Counted from the stretch's first letter, positions 31,035 through 41,521 are shown. The stretch: DNA of 64,000 nt from Marinobacter sp. F4216 (GCF_019931195.1 NZ_JAIOUO010000001.1:1-64000); one strand, 5' to 3'. The notes: generated from the letters alone by a model not told the origin. Program-made: numbers and translations.

Positions 31035-32192
31035 ATGTTTGAACTTGTAGATAACGTCCAGCAAAGCGCTGTGATAAAAGTCGTGGGTGTAGGCGGCGGC
31101 GGTGGAAACGCCGTTCGTCACATGCTCAATAGCGACGTGGAAGGCGTTGAGTTTATCTGCGCCAATACCGATGCCCAGGCCCTGACCGACCTGGACGCCC
31201 GCCAGATTATTCAGTTGGGCGGCAACATCACCAAGGGCCTGGGCGCGGGTGCGAACCCGGAAGTCGGCCGTCAGTCAGCGCTGGAAGACCGGGACCGTAT
31301 CGCCGAATCCCTGAACGGTGCGGATATGGTGTTCATCACCGCCGGCATGGGCGGTGGTACTGGTACCGGTGCTGCGCCGATCGTGGCGGATGTCGCCCGG
31401 GAACTGGGCATCCTGACGGTCGCCGTGGTCACCAAGCCGTTCATGTTTGAAGGCGGCAAGCGTATGAGCGTGGCCGAGTCCGGGTTGAAGGAGTTGGAAG
31501 AAAATGTCGATTCCCTGATCACCATCCCGAACGAAAAACTGCTGGCGGTCATGGGCAAGAAAACCAGTCTGCTGGACGCGTTCGCCGCCGCCAACGACGT
31601 GCTGCTGGGCGCTGTTCAGGGCATTGCCGATCTGATTACCCGAAACGGTATGATCAACGTCGACTTTGCCGACGTGAAAACCGTGATGTCCGAGATGGGC
31701 ATGGCCATGATGGGTACCGGTCGGGCGACTGGCGAAAACCGCGCTCGTGAGGCTGCTGAAGCCGCTGTTCGAAGCCCGCTGCTGGAAGACATCAACCTGC
31801 AGGGTGCCAAGGGTATTCTGGTCAACATCACTGCCGGTATGGATCTTAACCTGGGCGAGTTCTCCGAGGTTGGTGACATTGTTCGCGAGTTTGCTTCTGA
31901 CGCAGCGACGGTGGTTGTCGGTACCGTGATCGATCCGGAAATGACCGAGGAGCTGAAGGTGACCGTGGTTGCCACCGGTCTGGGTGGCGAGCGCGAGAAG
32001 CCGACCAAGGTGGTGGACAATACTCGCAGCCTGGATGGCAAGACCGACTACAACCAACTGGATCGTCCGGCTGTTCTCCGTCGTCGTGCGGCTTCTCAGG
32101 GAAATGTGGCCATTGACCAGAGCAAGGAAAGCGAAGAGCAGGGAGTCGACTATCTCGATATTCCCGCATTCCTCCGTCGGCAGGCAGACTGA
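31035..32192 (+). CDS. ftsZ: Cell division protein FtsZ
   Basis: FtsZ is the tubulin-like GTPase that forms the division ring. It has 385 residues. The GTP site starts at VGVGGGGGNAV, and the tubulin signature GGGTGTG is at 106-112. The T7-loop region is NVDFADVKTVM. A variable linker leads to the C-terminal conserved peptide DYLDIPAFLRRQAD, which binds FtsA and ZipA. AAGGAGTTGG is an excellent Shine-Dalgarno, fitting high expression. Confidence 0.98.
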   Translation: MFELVDNVQQSAVIKVVGVGGGGGNAVRHMLNSDVEGVEFICANTDAQALTDLDARQIIQLGGNITKGLGAGANPEVGRQSALEDRDRIAESLNGADMVFITAGMGGGTGTGAAPIVADVARELGILTVAVVTKPFMFEGGKRMSVAESGLKELEENVDSLITIPNEKLLAVMGKKTSLLDAFAAANDVLLGAVQGIADLITRNGMINVDFADVKTVMSEMGMAMMGTGRATGENRAREAAEAAVRSPLLEDINLQGAKGILVNITAGMDLNLGEFSEVGDIVREFASDAATVVVGTVIDPEMTEELKVTVVATGLGGEREKPTKVVDNTRSLDGKTDYNQLDRPAVLRRRAASQGNVAIDQSKESEEQGVDYLDIPAFLRRQAD

Positions 32193-32211
32193 TAGCTTGT
32201 GAGGAAGAATC

Positions 32212-32247
32212 CCTGAGAGGGCCCAGATAAGGGAGTAGGGCCTTCAG
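32212..32247 (+). repeat. Imperfect hairpin after ftsZ
   Basis: CCTGA-g-AGG-g-CCC can pair with GGGCCTTCAGG, giving 11 pairs with two single-base bulges. No T-run follows. It lies in the 206-base ftsZ-lpxC gap and may be a partial terminator or part of the lpxC leader. I see no confident promoter in the rest of the gap. Confidence 0.4.
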
Positions 32248-32398
32248 GCAGGGTAACGCACTGATTACCAAGCGTTGGCTTATTGTAAAGTTGACGCAAA
32301 GCCAAATTGGTCAAATGGTGTTCAGTTTCGCTTTCTGGTATTCTTCGAGCGGAATAATTGCTTTGAATACCGAATTTTTGTGACGGAATGATGAATCG

Positions 32399-33316
32399 AT
32401 GATCAAACAACGGACACTTAAAAACACGATCCGTGCCACCGGTGTAGGACTGCATTCCGGGGAAAAGGTATACCTGACCCTGAAGCCTGCACCCGTTGAC
32501 ACGGGTATCATCTTCCGCAGGACCGACCTCGAGCCAGCGGCCGAGATCCGTGCCTGTGCGGAAAATGTGGGTGAGACCACGCTGTCCACGACGCTGGTAA
32601 AAGACGGTGTCCGGGTGGCGACGGTAGAGCATCTGTTGTCCGCTATGGCTGGTCTCGGCATCGATAACTGCTTTGTGGAACTCAGCGCCGCTGAAGTGCC
32701 GATTATGGATGGCTCCGCCGGACCGTTCGTATTCCTGCTTCAGTCTGCCGGCATTGCCGAGCAGGACGCTGCCAAGCGGTTTATTCGCATCAAGCGTGAA
32801 GTGACCATCGAAGAAGGTGACAAGAAGGCGACTTTCCTTCCGTTCGACGGATTTAAAGTCAGCTTCGGCATCGATTTCGATCACCCCGTTTTCAAGGGGC
32901 GGGCACAGACCGCTACCGTCGATTTCTCAAGTACTTCGTTTGTGAAGGAAGTGAGTCGCGCTCGGACCTTTGGTTTTATGCGGGACATCGAGAAGTTGCG
33001 GGCAATGAACCTGGCTCTGGGTGGAAGTGTTGACAATGCCATTGTGGTTGACGACTACAAGATCCTTAACGAAGACGGTCTTCGTTACGACGACGAGTTC
33101 GTCAAGCACAAAGTGTTGGATGCAATCGGCGACCTGTACCTGTTGGGCAACAGCCTGATCGGTGAGTTCCGTGGCATCAAGTCCGGTCACGACCTGAACA
33201 ACAAGCTGCTGCGTAAGCTGCGGGCAGAAGAAGATGCATGGGAAGTGGTGACCTTCGATGACGAAGCGACCGCGCCTATCTCTTACATGAAGCCCGTGTT
33301 GGCCGCTCCGGCTTGA
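32399..33316 (+). CDS. lpxC: UDP-3-O-acyl-N-acetylglucosamine deacetylase
   Basis: LpxC catalyses the committed, zinc-dependent step of lipid A synthesis in the cytosol. The 305-residue protein has the family start [16 protein letters not shown], the first zinc ligand in [15 protein letters not shown] (near residue 78), the [10 protein letters not shown] insert and the second ligand set [15 protein letters not shown] (His and Asp near 238-242). In the family its level is set by FtsH proteolysis through the C-terminus; here the tail ends VLAAPA, hydrophobic as in E. coli. Confidence 0.97.
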   Translation: MIKQRTLKNTIRATGVGLHSGEKVYLTLKPAPVDTGIIFRRTDLEPAAEIRACAENVGETTLSTTLVKDGVRVATVEHLLSAMAGLGIDNCFVELSAAEVPIMDGSAGPFVFLLQSAGIAEQDAAKRFIRIKREVTIEEGDKKATFLPFDGFKVSFGIDFDHPVFKGRAQTATVDFSSTSFVKEVSRARTFGFMRDIEKLRAMNLALGGSVDNAIVVDDYKILNEDGLRYDDEFVKHKVLDAIGDLYLLGNSLIGEFRGIKSGHDLNNKLLRKLRAEEDAWEVVTFDDEATAPISYMKPVLAAPA

Positions 33317-33327
33317 GATAAAGTGTT

Positions 33328-33774
33328 TCAGTCACGAACGTGACTAGCGAGTTTTTCGAGAACCTCGCGTAGTTTTTTATCCTTCGTGTGCCCGGCCTCC
33401 TCTTTGAGGAGCCGGGCATTTTCTTTGCTCAAAGGCTCCTTTTTGTGCGCTGGACGTTCGCTAAAACGTGGGGGTGCCACCTTCACCTTGAGCTTCCAGA
33501 CGTACTGGAACAATTCGTTCGCGCGTACCTTTTCCATTATTTCATGCTGGCGGAACCGGATTCGGGATGCTTTACTGGCATTCTCTGCCGATAAAATCAG
33601 TTCGCCTTCATGGCAACTGACGAATCGTGTGCCTTGGGCCAGTTCTGGCGGAATGGCTTCCAGAACCTGGGATTCAGCCTGGCGATGAAGTTCTGCTTTC
33701 TTTAAAAGTTCGTTGAGGCCGGGCGCTCCGCTGAGGCTGTCGATGCCCGTTTTTTGAGCGTTTTTTCGCGACAT
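33328..33774 (-). CDS. dciA: Replicative helicase loader DciA (DUF721)
   Basis: DciA helps load DnaB helicase in bacteria without DnaC. The 148-residue protein has the DUF721 domain in its N-terminal half (about 18-100, with LILSAENASKASRIRFRQHEIM), followed by a basic tail. Its gene is convergent with lpxC, 11 bases away, in the place where enterics carry secM. The stop region contains AGTCAC-GAAC-GTGACT (33330-33345), which may help end transcription from lpxC. Confidence 0.85.
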   Translation of the reverse strand: MSRKNAQKTGIDSLSGAPGLNELLKKAELHRQAESQVLEAIPPELAQGTRFVSCHEGELILSAENASKASRIRFRQHEIMEKVRANELFQYVWKLKVKVAPPRFSERPAHKKEPLSKENARLLKEEAGHTKDKKLREVLEKLASHVRD

Positions 33775-33981
33775 GTAGGCGTTTCTCTCGCGGATCCATT
33801 AACGTTTGGTTACACTTTAGGCACGGTTTGTGCGTAGTCCCTAGTTTAGACTTCTTTTACTTTCAGGGTAACTTAACAGCTGTACCCGGGTGCGTGCCTT
33901 TTGGCGCAACGCTTTGTCATGGATGGCAAGCCCCGTGGATAGTTCCCGAGCGCAACAGCATGGACAGGAGGTTGCAGCTCA

Positions 33982-34938
33982 ATGACAGATTCAAATGATG
34001 ATATGAACATTATTCTTGTTGGCAAGCACCACGGGAGGTCCCGTGTGTTGACACTGAACGGCATGCTGATTGTCGGCATGGTAGTGCTGGTGTCGGCGTT
34101 GATTGGTGCTGCCGGCTGGGCCGGGTACCAGTTTGCTCTGAACCAGGCGAGTGCGTTGGCAGCGAATCCGTCCGGGTTGGTTGCGCACTGGGAAGCGCGG
34201 TTGGACGAGCAGCAGGTCGAACTGGCTGAAGTTGAGCAGGCGGCCCAGCAGCAGATTGATGCGCTGACCCTTCGCCTCGGCGAGATGCAGGGGCGCCTGT
34301 TGCGTCTGGATGCACTCGGTCAACGATTTGTGGAATCCGGACTGGTCGCCAGTGAGGAGTTCAGTTTCGGTGAGCCCGCTGCCGTAGGTGGTCCGGAAGA
34401 TTCGGGCGATAAGGAGTCGTTTTCTGCGCCTGATCTGATGTCCATGATTGGACGACTGGAAAACCTGATCGAAGACCGGGAAAAGCAGTTGCGCTTGCTG
34501 GACAAGCTGGCCTCACGGCAAAAACTCGATGAAGAGATGTACGTCGAGGGTCGGCCGATCACCTGGGGTTGGTTGTCGTCCAAATATGGCTACCGATCGG
34601 ATCCCTTTACCGGAAAGCGGACCTGGCACGATGGCGTGGATTTAGCCGGCAAAGATGGCAGTGACATCATCTCTGTCGCCGGCGGTGTCGTGACCTGGGC
34701 GGGCGAACGTTATGGTTATGGGAACCTCGTTGAGATAGATCATGGCGATGGCCTGGTGACCCGTTACGGCCACTGCAAGGAAGTCGTCGTTAACAAGGGA
34801 GATGTGGTTCAGAAAGGTCAGGTTGTTGCCCTGATGGGTAGTACAGGCCGATCAACCGGTCCCCATGTTCATTTCGAAGTTCTGCACAACGGTCGCTCCA
34901 AAGATCCGGTCAAATATATCGCCCGCTCCAGCAAGTGA
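33982..34938 (+). CDS. M23-family peptidoglycan peptidase, membrane-anchored
   Basis: This is a LytM-type metallopeptidase that probably cuts peptidoglycan crossbridges. The 318-residue protein has a short cytoplasmic part, one membrane helix (about 28-52), a coiled coil (about 70-110), a second helical segment (155-185), and the M23 domain (about 200-305). The zinc and catalytic residues are all present: H216-x3-D220, H264, and H295-x-H297, so it should be active rather than an EnvC-type activator. AGGAGG upstream is strong. It lies next to secA as in Pseudomonas. Confidence 0.9.
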   Translation: MTDSNDDMNIILVGKHHGRSRVLTLNGMLIVGMVVLVSALIGAAGWAGYQFALNQASALAANPSGLVAHWEARLDEQQVELAEVEQAAQQQIDALTLRLGEMQGRLLRLDALGQRFVESGLVASEEFSFGEPAAVGGPEDSGDKESFSAPDLMSMIGRLENLIEDREKQLRLLDKLASRQKLDEEMYVEGRPITWGWLSSKYGYRSDPFTGKRTWHDGVDLAGKDGSDIISVAGGVVTWAGERYGYGNLVEIDHGDGLVTRYGHCKEVVVNKGDVVQKGQVVALMGSTGRSTGPHVHFEVLHNGRSKDPVKYIARSSK

Positions 34939-34988
34939 TGCGGGCGTTATCGCATCTGTTCGTTTCCTTGTTTTGAACTTCACTCCGT

Positions 34989-35011
34989 CGGTCGGACTTG
35001 CGTCCGCACCG
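34989..35011 (+). repeat. Hairpin between the M23 gene and secA
   Basis: CGGT-c-GGAC pairs with GTCC-gc-ACCG around TTGC. No T-run follows. It may be a weak terminator for the M23 gene, since the probable secA promoter lies downstream of it. Confidence 0.35.
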
Positions 35012-35087
35012 TCGGATTCTGCGCATTCGTCGTCTGGCACTCGCCTCGTTAAACAGGGTCGTCTTTTTTCCTGTTACGAAATAAGGT

Positions 35088-35093
35088 TAGAAT
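35088..35093 (+). promoter_or_regulatory. Probable -10 box upstream of secA
   Basis: TAGAAT, preceded by a T-rich -35 region, lies 36 bases before secA. No secM-like reading frame is present. Confidence 0.35.
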
Positions 35094-35129
35094 GCCGGCT
35101 CCCCCGTTAAACCAAAGAAGCAGTGGTAT

Positions 35130-37874
35130 ATGTTCACAAAGCTTGCAACAAAGATGTTCGGCAGTAAAAACTCACGAGAGATCAAGCGGATGCGTAAAGA
35201 TGTCTTGCGCATCAATGAGCTTGAAGAACAGCTGGGTAATTTGTCCGACACCGAGTTGCAAGGAAAGACCGCTGAGTTCCGTCGTCGACTGGACGAAGGC
35301 GAGACACTGGACGCCCTTCTGCCAGAGGCGTTTGCGACTGCTCGAGAGGCCAGCCGCCGGGTTATGGGGATGCGCCATTACGATGTCCAGCTGATCGGTG
35401 GTATGACCCTGCACGAAGGCCGGATTGCGGAAATGAAGACCGGTGAAGGTAAAACACTGGTGGCGACCGCGGCGGTGTACCTGAACGCGTTGTCCGGTAA
35501 GGGCGTGCATGTTGTTACCGTGAACGATTACCTGGCCCGCCGGGATGCCGAGTGGATGGGCAAACTCTACCGCTTCCTGGGTATGCAGGTGGGCGTTGTG
35601 GTTTCGGGCCAATCTTCCGAAGAAAAGCGCGCGGCCTACCAGGCTGACATCACCTACGGTACCAACAACGAATTCGGCTTCGACTACCTGCGCGACAACA
35701 TGGCGTTCAGTAGCGAAGATAAGGTCCAGCGAGGCCTGAACTTTGCCATCGTCGATGAGGTGGACTCCATCCTCATCGACGAGGCTCGGACCCCATTGAT
35801 TATTTCCGGTGCGGCCGAAGACAGCTCCAAGCTGTACAAGTCCATTAACACCTTGATTCCGCTTCTTGATAAAGGCGAAATTTCCGAAGAAGGCGAGGCC
35901 AGCGGTGATTTCACCCTCGATGAGAAAGCCCGCCAGGTGGAGCTGACCGAGTCCGGTCACGAAAAAGTAGAGCAGCTGCTGCTCGAAAAGGAACTGCTTG
36001 CTGAAGGAGAAAGCCTTTACTCCGCTTCGAACCTGAGCCTGCTCCATCACGTGCACTCGGCACTGCGGGCCCATCACCTGTTCCAGAAAGATGTGGATTA
36101 CATCGTTCAGGGCGGACAGGTTGTTATCGTCGATGAGCACACCGGCCGGACCATGCCGGGCCGTCGCTGGAGTGAAGGGCTGCACCAGGCGATCGAAGCC
36201 AAAGAGGGGGTCAACATCCAGGCCGAGAGCCAGACCCTGGCTTCAACAACCTTCCAGAATTACTTCCGTCTGTACAACAAGCTTGCCGGCATGACCGGTA
36301 CAGCCGATACCGAAGCGTTCGAATTCCGCCAGATTTACGGCCTGGATGTGGTGGTGATTCCGCCCAACAAGCCGATCCAGCGGATTGATTACAATGACCT
36401 TATCTACCTGACCCAGGAAGAGAAGTTCCACGCGATCATTGATGAGATCAAGGACGTAACGGCCGAAGGTCGTCCCATCCTGGTAGGTACGGCCTCCATC
36501 GAAGCGTCCGAATTGTTGTCCATGCTCCTGAAAAAGGCCCGCATTGACCACAAGATCCTGAACGCCAAACAGCACGAGTCTGAGGCGCTCATTATTGCCC
36601 AGGCGGGCCGTCCCGGTGCCGTGACCATTGCCACCAATATGGCGGGCCGGGGTACTGATATTGTGTTGGGCGGTAACTGGGAATACGAAGTGGCGGCCCT
36701 GGACGATCCGTCCGAAGAGCAGGTCGCGCGCATGAAAGCCGAGTGGACCGAGCGTCACAATCAGGTGCTGGAAGCCGGTGGTCTGCACATCATCGGTACC
36801 GAGCGTCACGAATCTCGCCGGATCGATAACCAGTTGCGCGGTCGTGCCGGTCGTCAGGGCGATCCCGGTTCTTCCCGTTTCTTCCTGTCACTGGAGGATA
36901 ACCTGATGCGGATCTTTGCGCCTGAGCGGGTCAAGAACCTGATGCAGGCCATGGGTATGAAGAAGGGCGAGGCCATCGAGCATCGCATGGTCACCAATGC
37001 CATTGAAAAATCCCAGCGCAAGGTTGAAGGACGCAACTTCGACATGCGTAAGACCCTGCTTGAATACGATGACGTAGCCAACGACCAGCGGACCGTTATC
37101 TACGAGCAGCGCAACGAAGTCATGTCCTCGGAAGACGTCTCCGATATGGTCGACGTTGTTCGCGCAGACGTGGTCGATTCACTGATCAGCGAATACATTC
37201 CGCCCCAGAGCATGGCAGAACAGTGGGATGTTGCGGGTCTGGAGGCGCAGTTGCAGTCCGAGCTGGCAATCGAGCTGCCGGTTCAGAAGTGGCTGGACGA
37301 AGACAGCAAGCTCCACGAAGAGACCCTGCGCCAGAAAATCCTCGACGAAATCGTCGCGGCCTATAAGGCGAAGGAAGAGATTGCCGGCGCTGAAGCCATG
37401 CGCAAGTTTGAGAAGCAGGTTTTCCTGCAGGTGCTGGATACGCTCTGGAAAGAGCACCTGTCCAACATGGACCATCTGCGCCGCGGTATTCACCTGCGTG
37501 GCTACGCCCAGAAGAATCCGAAACAGGAATACAAACGCGAGGCGTTCAACCTGTTTCAGGAAATGCTTGAGGCAATGAAGCGCGATGTGGCCCGGATCCT
37601 GTGTCACGTGCGTGTTCAGAGCCAGGAAGAAATGGAAGCGGTAGAGCGTCGCCGTAAAGAGGCTCTTGAGAAAGAGTTGGCGAAAGCAAAATTGCGCCAC
37701 GACGAAACCAGTGCGGCACAAAGCCAGGCCCAGGGTGACGACTCTGGTGAAGGTTCGGCACAACCGGCTACGCCGGAAACGTTCGTGCGTGAGGGGCGTA
37801 AAGTGGGCCGGAACGAACCGTGCCCTTGCGGCTCCGGTAAGAAATACAAGCAGTGCCATGGTAAGGTCAGCTGA
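35130..37874 (+). CDS. secA: Preprotein translocase ATPase SecA
   Basis: SecA drives export of unfolded proteins through SecYEG. The 914-residue protein has the Walker A loop [14 protein letters not shown] near residue 105, the [19 protein letters not shown] segment, the preprotein crosslinking domain, the second helicase half with [14 protein letters not shown], the helical wing and scaffold domains, and the C-terminal zinc motif [15 protein letters not shown], which binds SecB. It has no strong Shine-Dalgarno. Confidence 0.98.
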   Translation: MFTKLATKMFGSKNSREIKRMRKDVLRINELEEQLGNLSDTELQGKTAEFRRRLDEGETLDALLPEAFATAREASRRVMGMRHYDVQLIGGMTLHEGRIAEMKTGEGKTLVATAAVYLNALSGKGVHVVTVNDYLARRDAEWMGKLYRFLGMQVGVVVSGQSSEEKRAAYQADITYGTNNEFGFDYLRDNMAFSSEDKVQRGLNFAIVDEVDSILIDEARTPLIISGAAEDSSKLYKSINTLIPLLDKGEISEEGEASGDFTLDEKARQVELTESGHEKVEQLLLEKELLAEGESLYSASNLSLLHHVHSALRAHHLFQKDVDYIVQGGQVVIVDEHTGRTMPGRRWSEGLHQAIEAKEGVNIQAESQTLASTTFQNYFRLYNKLAGMTGTADTEAFEFRQIYGLDVVVIPPNKPIQRIDYNDLIYLTQEEKFHAIIDEIKDVTAEGRPILVGTASIEASELLSMLLKKARIDHKILNAKQHESEALIIAQAGRPGAVTIATNMAGRGTDIVLGGNWEYEVAALDDPSEEQVARMKAEWTERHNQVLEAGGLHIIGTERHESRRIDNQLRGRAGRQGDPGSSRFFLSLEDNLMRIFAPERVKNLMQAMGMKKGEAIEHRMVTNAIEKSQRKVEGRNFDMRKTLLEYDDVANDQRTVIYEQRNEVMSSEDVSDMVDVVRADVVDSLISEYIPPQSMAEQWDVAGLEAQLQSELAIELPVQKWLDEDSKLHEETLRQKILDEIVAAYKAKEEIAGAEAMRKFEKQVFLQVLDTLWKEHLSNMDHLRRGIHLRGYAQKNPKQEYKREAFNLFQEMLEAMKRDVARILCHVRVQSQEEMEAVERRRKEALEKELAKAKLRHDETSAAQSQAQGDDSGEGSAQPATPETFVREGRKVGRNEPCPCGSGKKYKQCHGKVS

Positions 37875-37901
37875 TCGCCGGCACTGACTCGGAGGTTCAA
37901 G

Positions 37902-37935
37902 CCCGCACCCTGATGTTATCAGGCTGCGGGTTTTT
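37902..37935 (+). terminator. secA terminator
   Basis: CCCGCA-CCCTGAT pairs with ATCAGG-C-TGCGGG around GTT, followed by TTTTT. Confidence 0.88.
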
Positions 37936-37979
37936 CCGTTTTACATCGTCTGGTTTGGGATTGTCAGAGGAGAGAGACA

Positions 37980-39197
37980 ATGGCAGTAGGCCCCGGAGAG
38001 TTGCCTGAATTTTTACCGGTAAAAGGCGTGCGTCTGGGTGTTGCCAGCGCGGGTATCAAGACCCCCGGCCGTAAGGATCTGGTGGTGTTTGAACTGGCGC
38101 CTGGTAGCAGGACGGCCGGTATTTTCACTCAGAACGCATTTTGCGCAGCGCCGGTTACCCTGAGCCGGGAGAATCTGGCCGCGAAACCGCCACGTTACCT
38201 GCTGATCAACACTGGTAATGCCAACGCGGGAACGGGGGCTCAGGGTATGGCCGACGCCAGAACCTGTTGTGAAGCCCTGGCAAAGTCAGCCGGGGTTAGT
38301 CCTGAAGAGGTTTTGCCGTTTTCAACGGGCGTGATTGGCGAGCCTCTGCCGGTCGAACGGATTACAGGTGCCATCCCTCAGGCGCTCGCCGACGTGGATG
38401 AGAATCACTGGCGAGAGGCAGCCGCCGGGATTATGACCACCGATACCCGGCCCAAGGGGGCTACCCGTAAAATCGATCTGGATGGCCACACAGTCACTAT
38501 CTCGGGCATCAGCAAAGGGGCAGGGATGATCCGTCCCAACATGGCGACCATGCTTGGTTTTATCACCACCGATGCGAAGATTGAGCCCGGCTTGCTACGC
38601 ACGCTGGCGTTGGAGTTGGGGGAGAGCTCCTTTAACCGGATCACCATTGACGGTGACACTTCGACCAACGATTGCTGCATGCTGGTCGCCAGCGGGCACT
38701 ACTCCGGCCCAGAGATTACGGCGGACAGTCCAGCTTTGCACAATCTTCGTGACGCGCTCTGGGCGGTCTATCTGGAACTGGCCCATGCCATCGTTCGAGA
38801 TGGCGAGGGCGCCAGCAAGTTTGTCACCATCGACGTACAGGGGGCGAAAGCTTCCCAGGAAGCCCTGGATGTGGCGTACACCGTTGCTCATTCCCCGCTG
38901 GTCAAAACCGCGCTGTTTGCTTCGGATCCGAACTGGGGGCGGGTTCTCGCCGCGGTCGGTCGTGCTGGAGTGCCTGATCTCGACCTGAACGCCCTGGAGA
39001 TATTCCTCGGAGACGTCTGCCTGGTTCGAAATGGCGGTCGTGCAGCGGATTATTCGGAAGCGCGTGGTCAGGCGGTCATGGATCAGGAAGAAATCACCAT
39101 CACCATCGATCTCAAGCGCGGACAGGTCAATGAGACTGTCTGGACCTGCGACCTGTCCCACGATTACGTCACCATTAATGCGGAGTACCGAACCTGA
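37980..39197 (+). CDS. argJ: Glutamate N-acetyltransferase / ornithine acetyltransferase
   Basis: ArgJ recycles the acetyl group from N-acetylornithine to glutamate in arginine synthesis; many family members also use acetyl-CoA. The 405-residue precursor self-cleaves before a conserved threonine, here T190 in MIRPNMATMLGFITTDA, to give alpha and beta chains. The second substrate loop TIDGDTSTNDC is present. Whether it is mono- or bifunctional cannot be told from sequence alone. AGGAGAGAG upstream is a good ribosome binding site. Confidence 0.96.
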   Translation: MAVGPGELPEFLPVKGVRLGVASAGIKTPGRKDLVVFELAPGSRTAGIFTQNAFCAAPVTLSRENLAAKPPRYLLINTGNANAGTGAQGMADARTCCEALAKSAGVSPEEVLPFSTGVIGEPLPVERITGAIPQALADVDENHWREAAAGIMTTDTRPKGATRKIDLDGHTVTISGISKGAGMIRPNMATMLGFITTDAKIEPGLLRTLALELGESSFNRITIDGDTSTNDCCMLVASGHYSGPEITADSPALHNLRDALWAVYLELAHAIVRDGEGASKFVTIDVQGAKASQEALDVAYTVAHSPLVKTALFASDPNWGRVLAAVGRAGVPDLDLNALEIFLGDVCLVRNGGRAADYSEARGQAVMDQEEITITIDLKRGQVNETVWTCDLSHDYVTINAEYRT

Positions 39198-39199
39198 CC

Positions 39200-40171
39200 A
39201 TGACCGACGTCACCAAAGCCAGGAAGGAAGTCCACGTCGCGGTTGCTGTGATCGAGCGGCAAGGTCGGGTGCTGATTGCCCGGCGTCCAAATCACACCCA
39301 TCAGGGTGGTTTGCTGGAGTTTCCCGGGGGCAAGGTTGAGGCGGGCGAGACCGGTCAGCAGGCATTGGTGAGGGAGATTGCCGAGGAAACCGGTTTGTCG
39401 GTGCCTGAGGCTTCGCTGGAGCCGGTCATCGGTATTCGCCACGACTATGGCGATAAACAGGTTTTTCTGGATGTCTGGCGTACGAGCGAGGCTGAGGGCG
39501 AGCCAGAGGGGCGGGAAGGGCAGCCCATCGAGTGGCTCCGGCCTGAAGACTTTCGTGATGAAGAGTTTCCCGCAGCGAACCGACCGATTATCCGGGCTGT
39601 TCGTCTGCCTCGCCAGTTGGCGATCAGTGGTTCCATTGAGGCTAATGGTGACAGCGCCGGAAAGCTTTGCCGTGCCTTAGAGCGCAAACGACCGGACCTA
39701 CTGGTCCTGAGAGCGCCGGAGCTTGATGTACAGCGGTATCGGAAACTGGTGGGTGGCGTGTTGTTGTCATGCCAGTCTGCCGGTGCCGGCCTGATCGTCC
39801 ATGGTGCCCCGGACCGTTTTGAGGGTCTGCCTGGCATCGCCGGCCTGCATCTTCCCTGGCGCCAGGCCAGGGTGTTGGATGCGCGGCCGGTGCCATCCGG
39901 CGTGTGGCTTGGGGTGTCCTGCCACACCGCTGAGGAGGTTGCGCACGCGGAAACCCTGGGGGCGGACTATGTCACCCTTGGCCCGGTTCTGCCCACACCC
40001 AGTCATCCCGAAGCCCCGGGGATCGGGTGGTTGGCATTTGAGGAGATGGCTCAGCGCGCCAGGGTGCCGGTTTATGCACTGGGCGGCCTGAGCGCTTCTG
40101 ATGTGCCCAAGGCGACAGAGAGAGGTGGTCAGGGAATAGCGGGAATCCGTTTCTGGTGTTCGGAAGATTGA
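39200..40171 (+). CDS. Nudix hydrolase (MutT-like) fused to a ThiE-like domain
   Basis: The N-terminal half (residues 8-135) is a MutT-type Nudix domain, likely to hydrolyse oxidised nucleotides such as 8-oxo-dGTP. The Nudix box is complete: G44-x5-E50-x7-R58-EIAEETG65, after GGLLEFPGGKVEAGE. The C-terminal half (about 140-320) resembles thiamine phosphate synthase, with GADYVTLGPVLPTPSHPEAP and VPVYALGGLSASDVP. This fusion is known in Pseudomonas-type genomes; the second domain has no proven role there. It starts two bases after argJ. Confidence 0.92.
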   Translation: MTDVTKARKEVHVAVAVIERQGRVLIARRPNHTHQGGLLEFPGGKVEAGETGQQALVREIAEETGLSVPEASLEPVIGIRHDYGDKQVFLDVWRTSEAEGEPEGREGQPIEWLRPEDFRDEEFPAANRPIIRAVRLPRQLAISGSIEANGDSAGKLCRALERKRPDLLVLRAPELDVQRYRKLVGGVLLSCQSAGAGLIVHGAPDRFEGLPGIAGLHLPWRQARVLDARPVPSGVWLGVSCHTAEEVAHAETLGADYVTLGPVLPTPSHPEAPGIGWLAFEEMAQRARVPVYALGGLSASDVPKATERGGQGIAGIRFWCSED

Positions 40172-40244
40172 CCAGGTAGGGGCCTGACAATCGGGTGCCT
40201 GCCATACTGTGAGTAAGCGTTTTCAACAGAAATGAGGGATCGAT

Positions 40245-40724
40245 GTGAGCAAGTTGACTCATCTGGATGACAAGGGCGAGGCCAGAATGGTGGACGTCAC
40301 AGACAAGGCTGTGACCGAGCGTGAGGCGAGGGCCGAGGCGACCATTCGCATGGCTCCGGAGACGCTGACCATGATTGTCGAGGGCGAGCACCCCAAGGGC
40401 GATGTGCTCGCGGTCGCCCGGATCGCCGGCATCATGGCGGCCAAGAAAACACACGAGTTGATTCCGCTGTGCCACTCGCTGAACCTGACCTCCGTGAAGG
40501 TTGAATTAACCCCCGGCGACGATGGCGCGTCCGTTCATGTGCTCACCCGTTGCAAGCTGGCCGGGCAAACCGGGGTTGAGATGGAAGCGCTGACTGCCGC
40601 GAGTGTCGCCGCGCTGACGCTGTATGATATGTGTAAGGCGGTGGATCGGGGCATGGAAATCGGTCAGGTCCGGTTACTGGAGAAAAAAGGCGGCCGCAGT
40701 GGCCATTGGATTGCACAGGGATAA
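40245..40724 (+). CDS. moaC: Cyclic pyranopterin monophosphate synthase
   Basis: MoaC works after MoaA in the first stage of molybdenum cofactor synthesis. The 159-residue protein has [13 protein letters not shown] near the start, [20 protein letters not shown] in the middle and [19 protein letters not shown], including the active-site Asp and Lys of KAVDRGMEI. The start is GTG with GAGGGA upstream; the ATG two bases earlier reads straight into a stop. No other moa gene is near. Confidence 0.96.
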   Translation: MSKLTHLDDKGEARMVDVTDKAVTEREARAEATIRMAPETLTMIVEGEHPKGDVLAVARIAGIMAAKKTHELIPLCHSLNLTSVKVELTPGDDGASVHVLTRCKLAGQTGVEMEALTAASVAALTLYDMCKAVDRGMEIGQVRLLEKKGGRSGHWIAQG

Positions 40725-40816
40725 TCTGTTCACCGCCAGTTAACGTAAGCTCCGGACATTTCTGGGCGTCTGGTCTGTCCATTCTGGTAGGGCTACGCCA
40801 TGGGAGGGGTGCGTGT

Positions 40817-40822
40817 TAGAAT
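40817..40822 (+). promoter_or_regulatory. Possible -10 box of ribA
   Basis: TAGAAT lies 28 bases before ribA. The -35 region is unclear. The sequence upstream does not look like an FMN riboswitch. Confidence 0.3.
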
Positions 40823-40850
40823 GCGCGCCCGATTGACTGAACCACGAGGA

Positions 40851-41471
40851 ATGACTGTGGCTGTTCGTTACATCCAGACTTGCCGGTTGCCAACCCCGTT
40901 CGGGGTGTTCGACATGCACGGTTTCGAGGAGCCGGGCACGGGCAAAGAGCACGTGGCCCTGACCCTGGGAGAGCTGGATGGCGATGAACCGATGCTGGCG
41001 CGAACCCACTCGGAGTGCCTGACTGGTGATGCGCTTTACAGCATGCGGTGCGACTGTGGTTATCAGCTGGAAGAAGCGTTGCGCAGTATTGCGCGGGAAG
41101 GTCGTGGCATTCTCCTGTACCTTCGCCAGGAAGGCCGCGGTATCGGCCTGCTGAACAAGATTCGTGCTTACCACCTTCAGGATCAGGGAGCTGATACGGT
41201 TGAGGCCAACGAGCAACTGGGCTTTTCTGCGGATCTTCGGGACTACAGCATGTGCAAGGATATGCTGGAGCATCTGGGTATCAAAAGCCTGCGGCTGATG
41301 ACCAACAATCCGCGCAAAGTGAAGGCCCTGAGCTCATACGGGATTACCATCGCGGAGCGGGTGCCCCTGCATGTCGGCCAGAATCCCCATAACGAAAGTT
41401 ATCTGGCGACCAAGCAAAACAAGCTTGGGCACTGGCTCGATACCCATCAGGACGACGACCCTGAAGACTGA
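40851..41471 (+). CDS. ribA: GTP cyclohydrolase II
   Basis: RibA opens GTP to start riboflavin synthesis. The 206-residue protein is the single-domain form. Zinc ligands are the three Cys of [17 protein letters not shown], the catalytic loop is [17 protein letters not shown], and TNNPRK follows. ATG 40851, with GAGGA upstream, is chosen over an upstream in-frame ATG because it matches the family N-terminus and leaves room for a promoter. It is followed by a shared terminator. Confidence 0.96.
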   Translation: MTVAVRYIQTCRLPTPFGVFDMHGFEEPGTGKEHVALTLGELDGDEPMLARTHSECLTGDALYSMRCDCGYQLEEALRSIAREGRGILLYLRQEGRGIGLLNKIRAYHLQDQGADTVEANEQLGFSADLRDYSMCKDMLEHLGIKSLRLMTNNPRKVKALSSYGITIAERVPLHVGQNPHNESYLATKQNKLGHWLDTHQDDDPED

Positions 41472-41495
41472 CGGAGCTTGCCCGGCGGATACGAA

Positions 41496-41521
41496 AAAAG
41501 CCCACCAAACTGTGGGCTTTT
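41496..41521. terminator. Bidirectional terminator between ribA and dxs
   Basis: AAAAGCCCAC pairs with GTGGGCTTTT around a six-base loop, with A and T runs on both sides. It serves convergent ribA and dxs. Confidence 0.88.

Noticed and set aside
31271..32057. Open frames opposite ftsZ
   Set aside because: They are shadows of a highly conserved gene with strong codon bias.
40740..40850. Possible riboswitch upstream of ribA
   Set aside because: The gap is short and lacks the conserved FMN aptamer segments.
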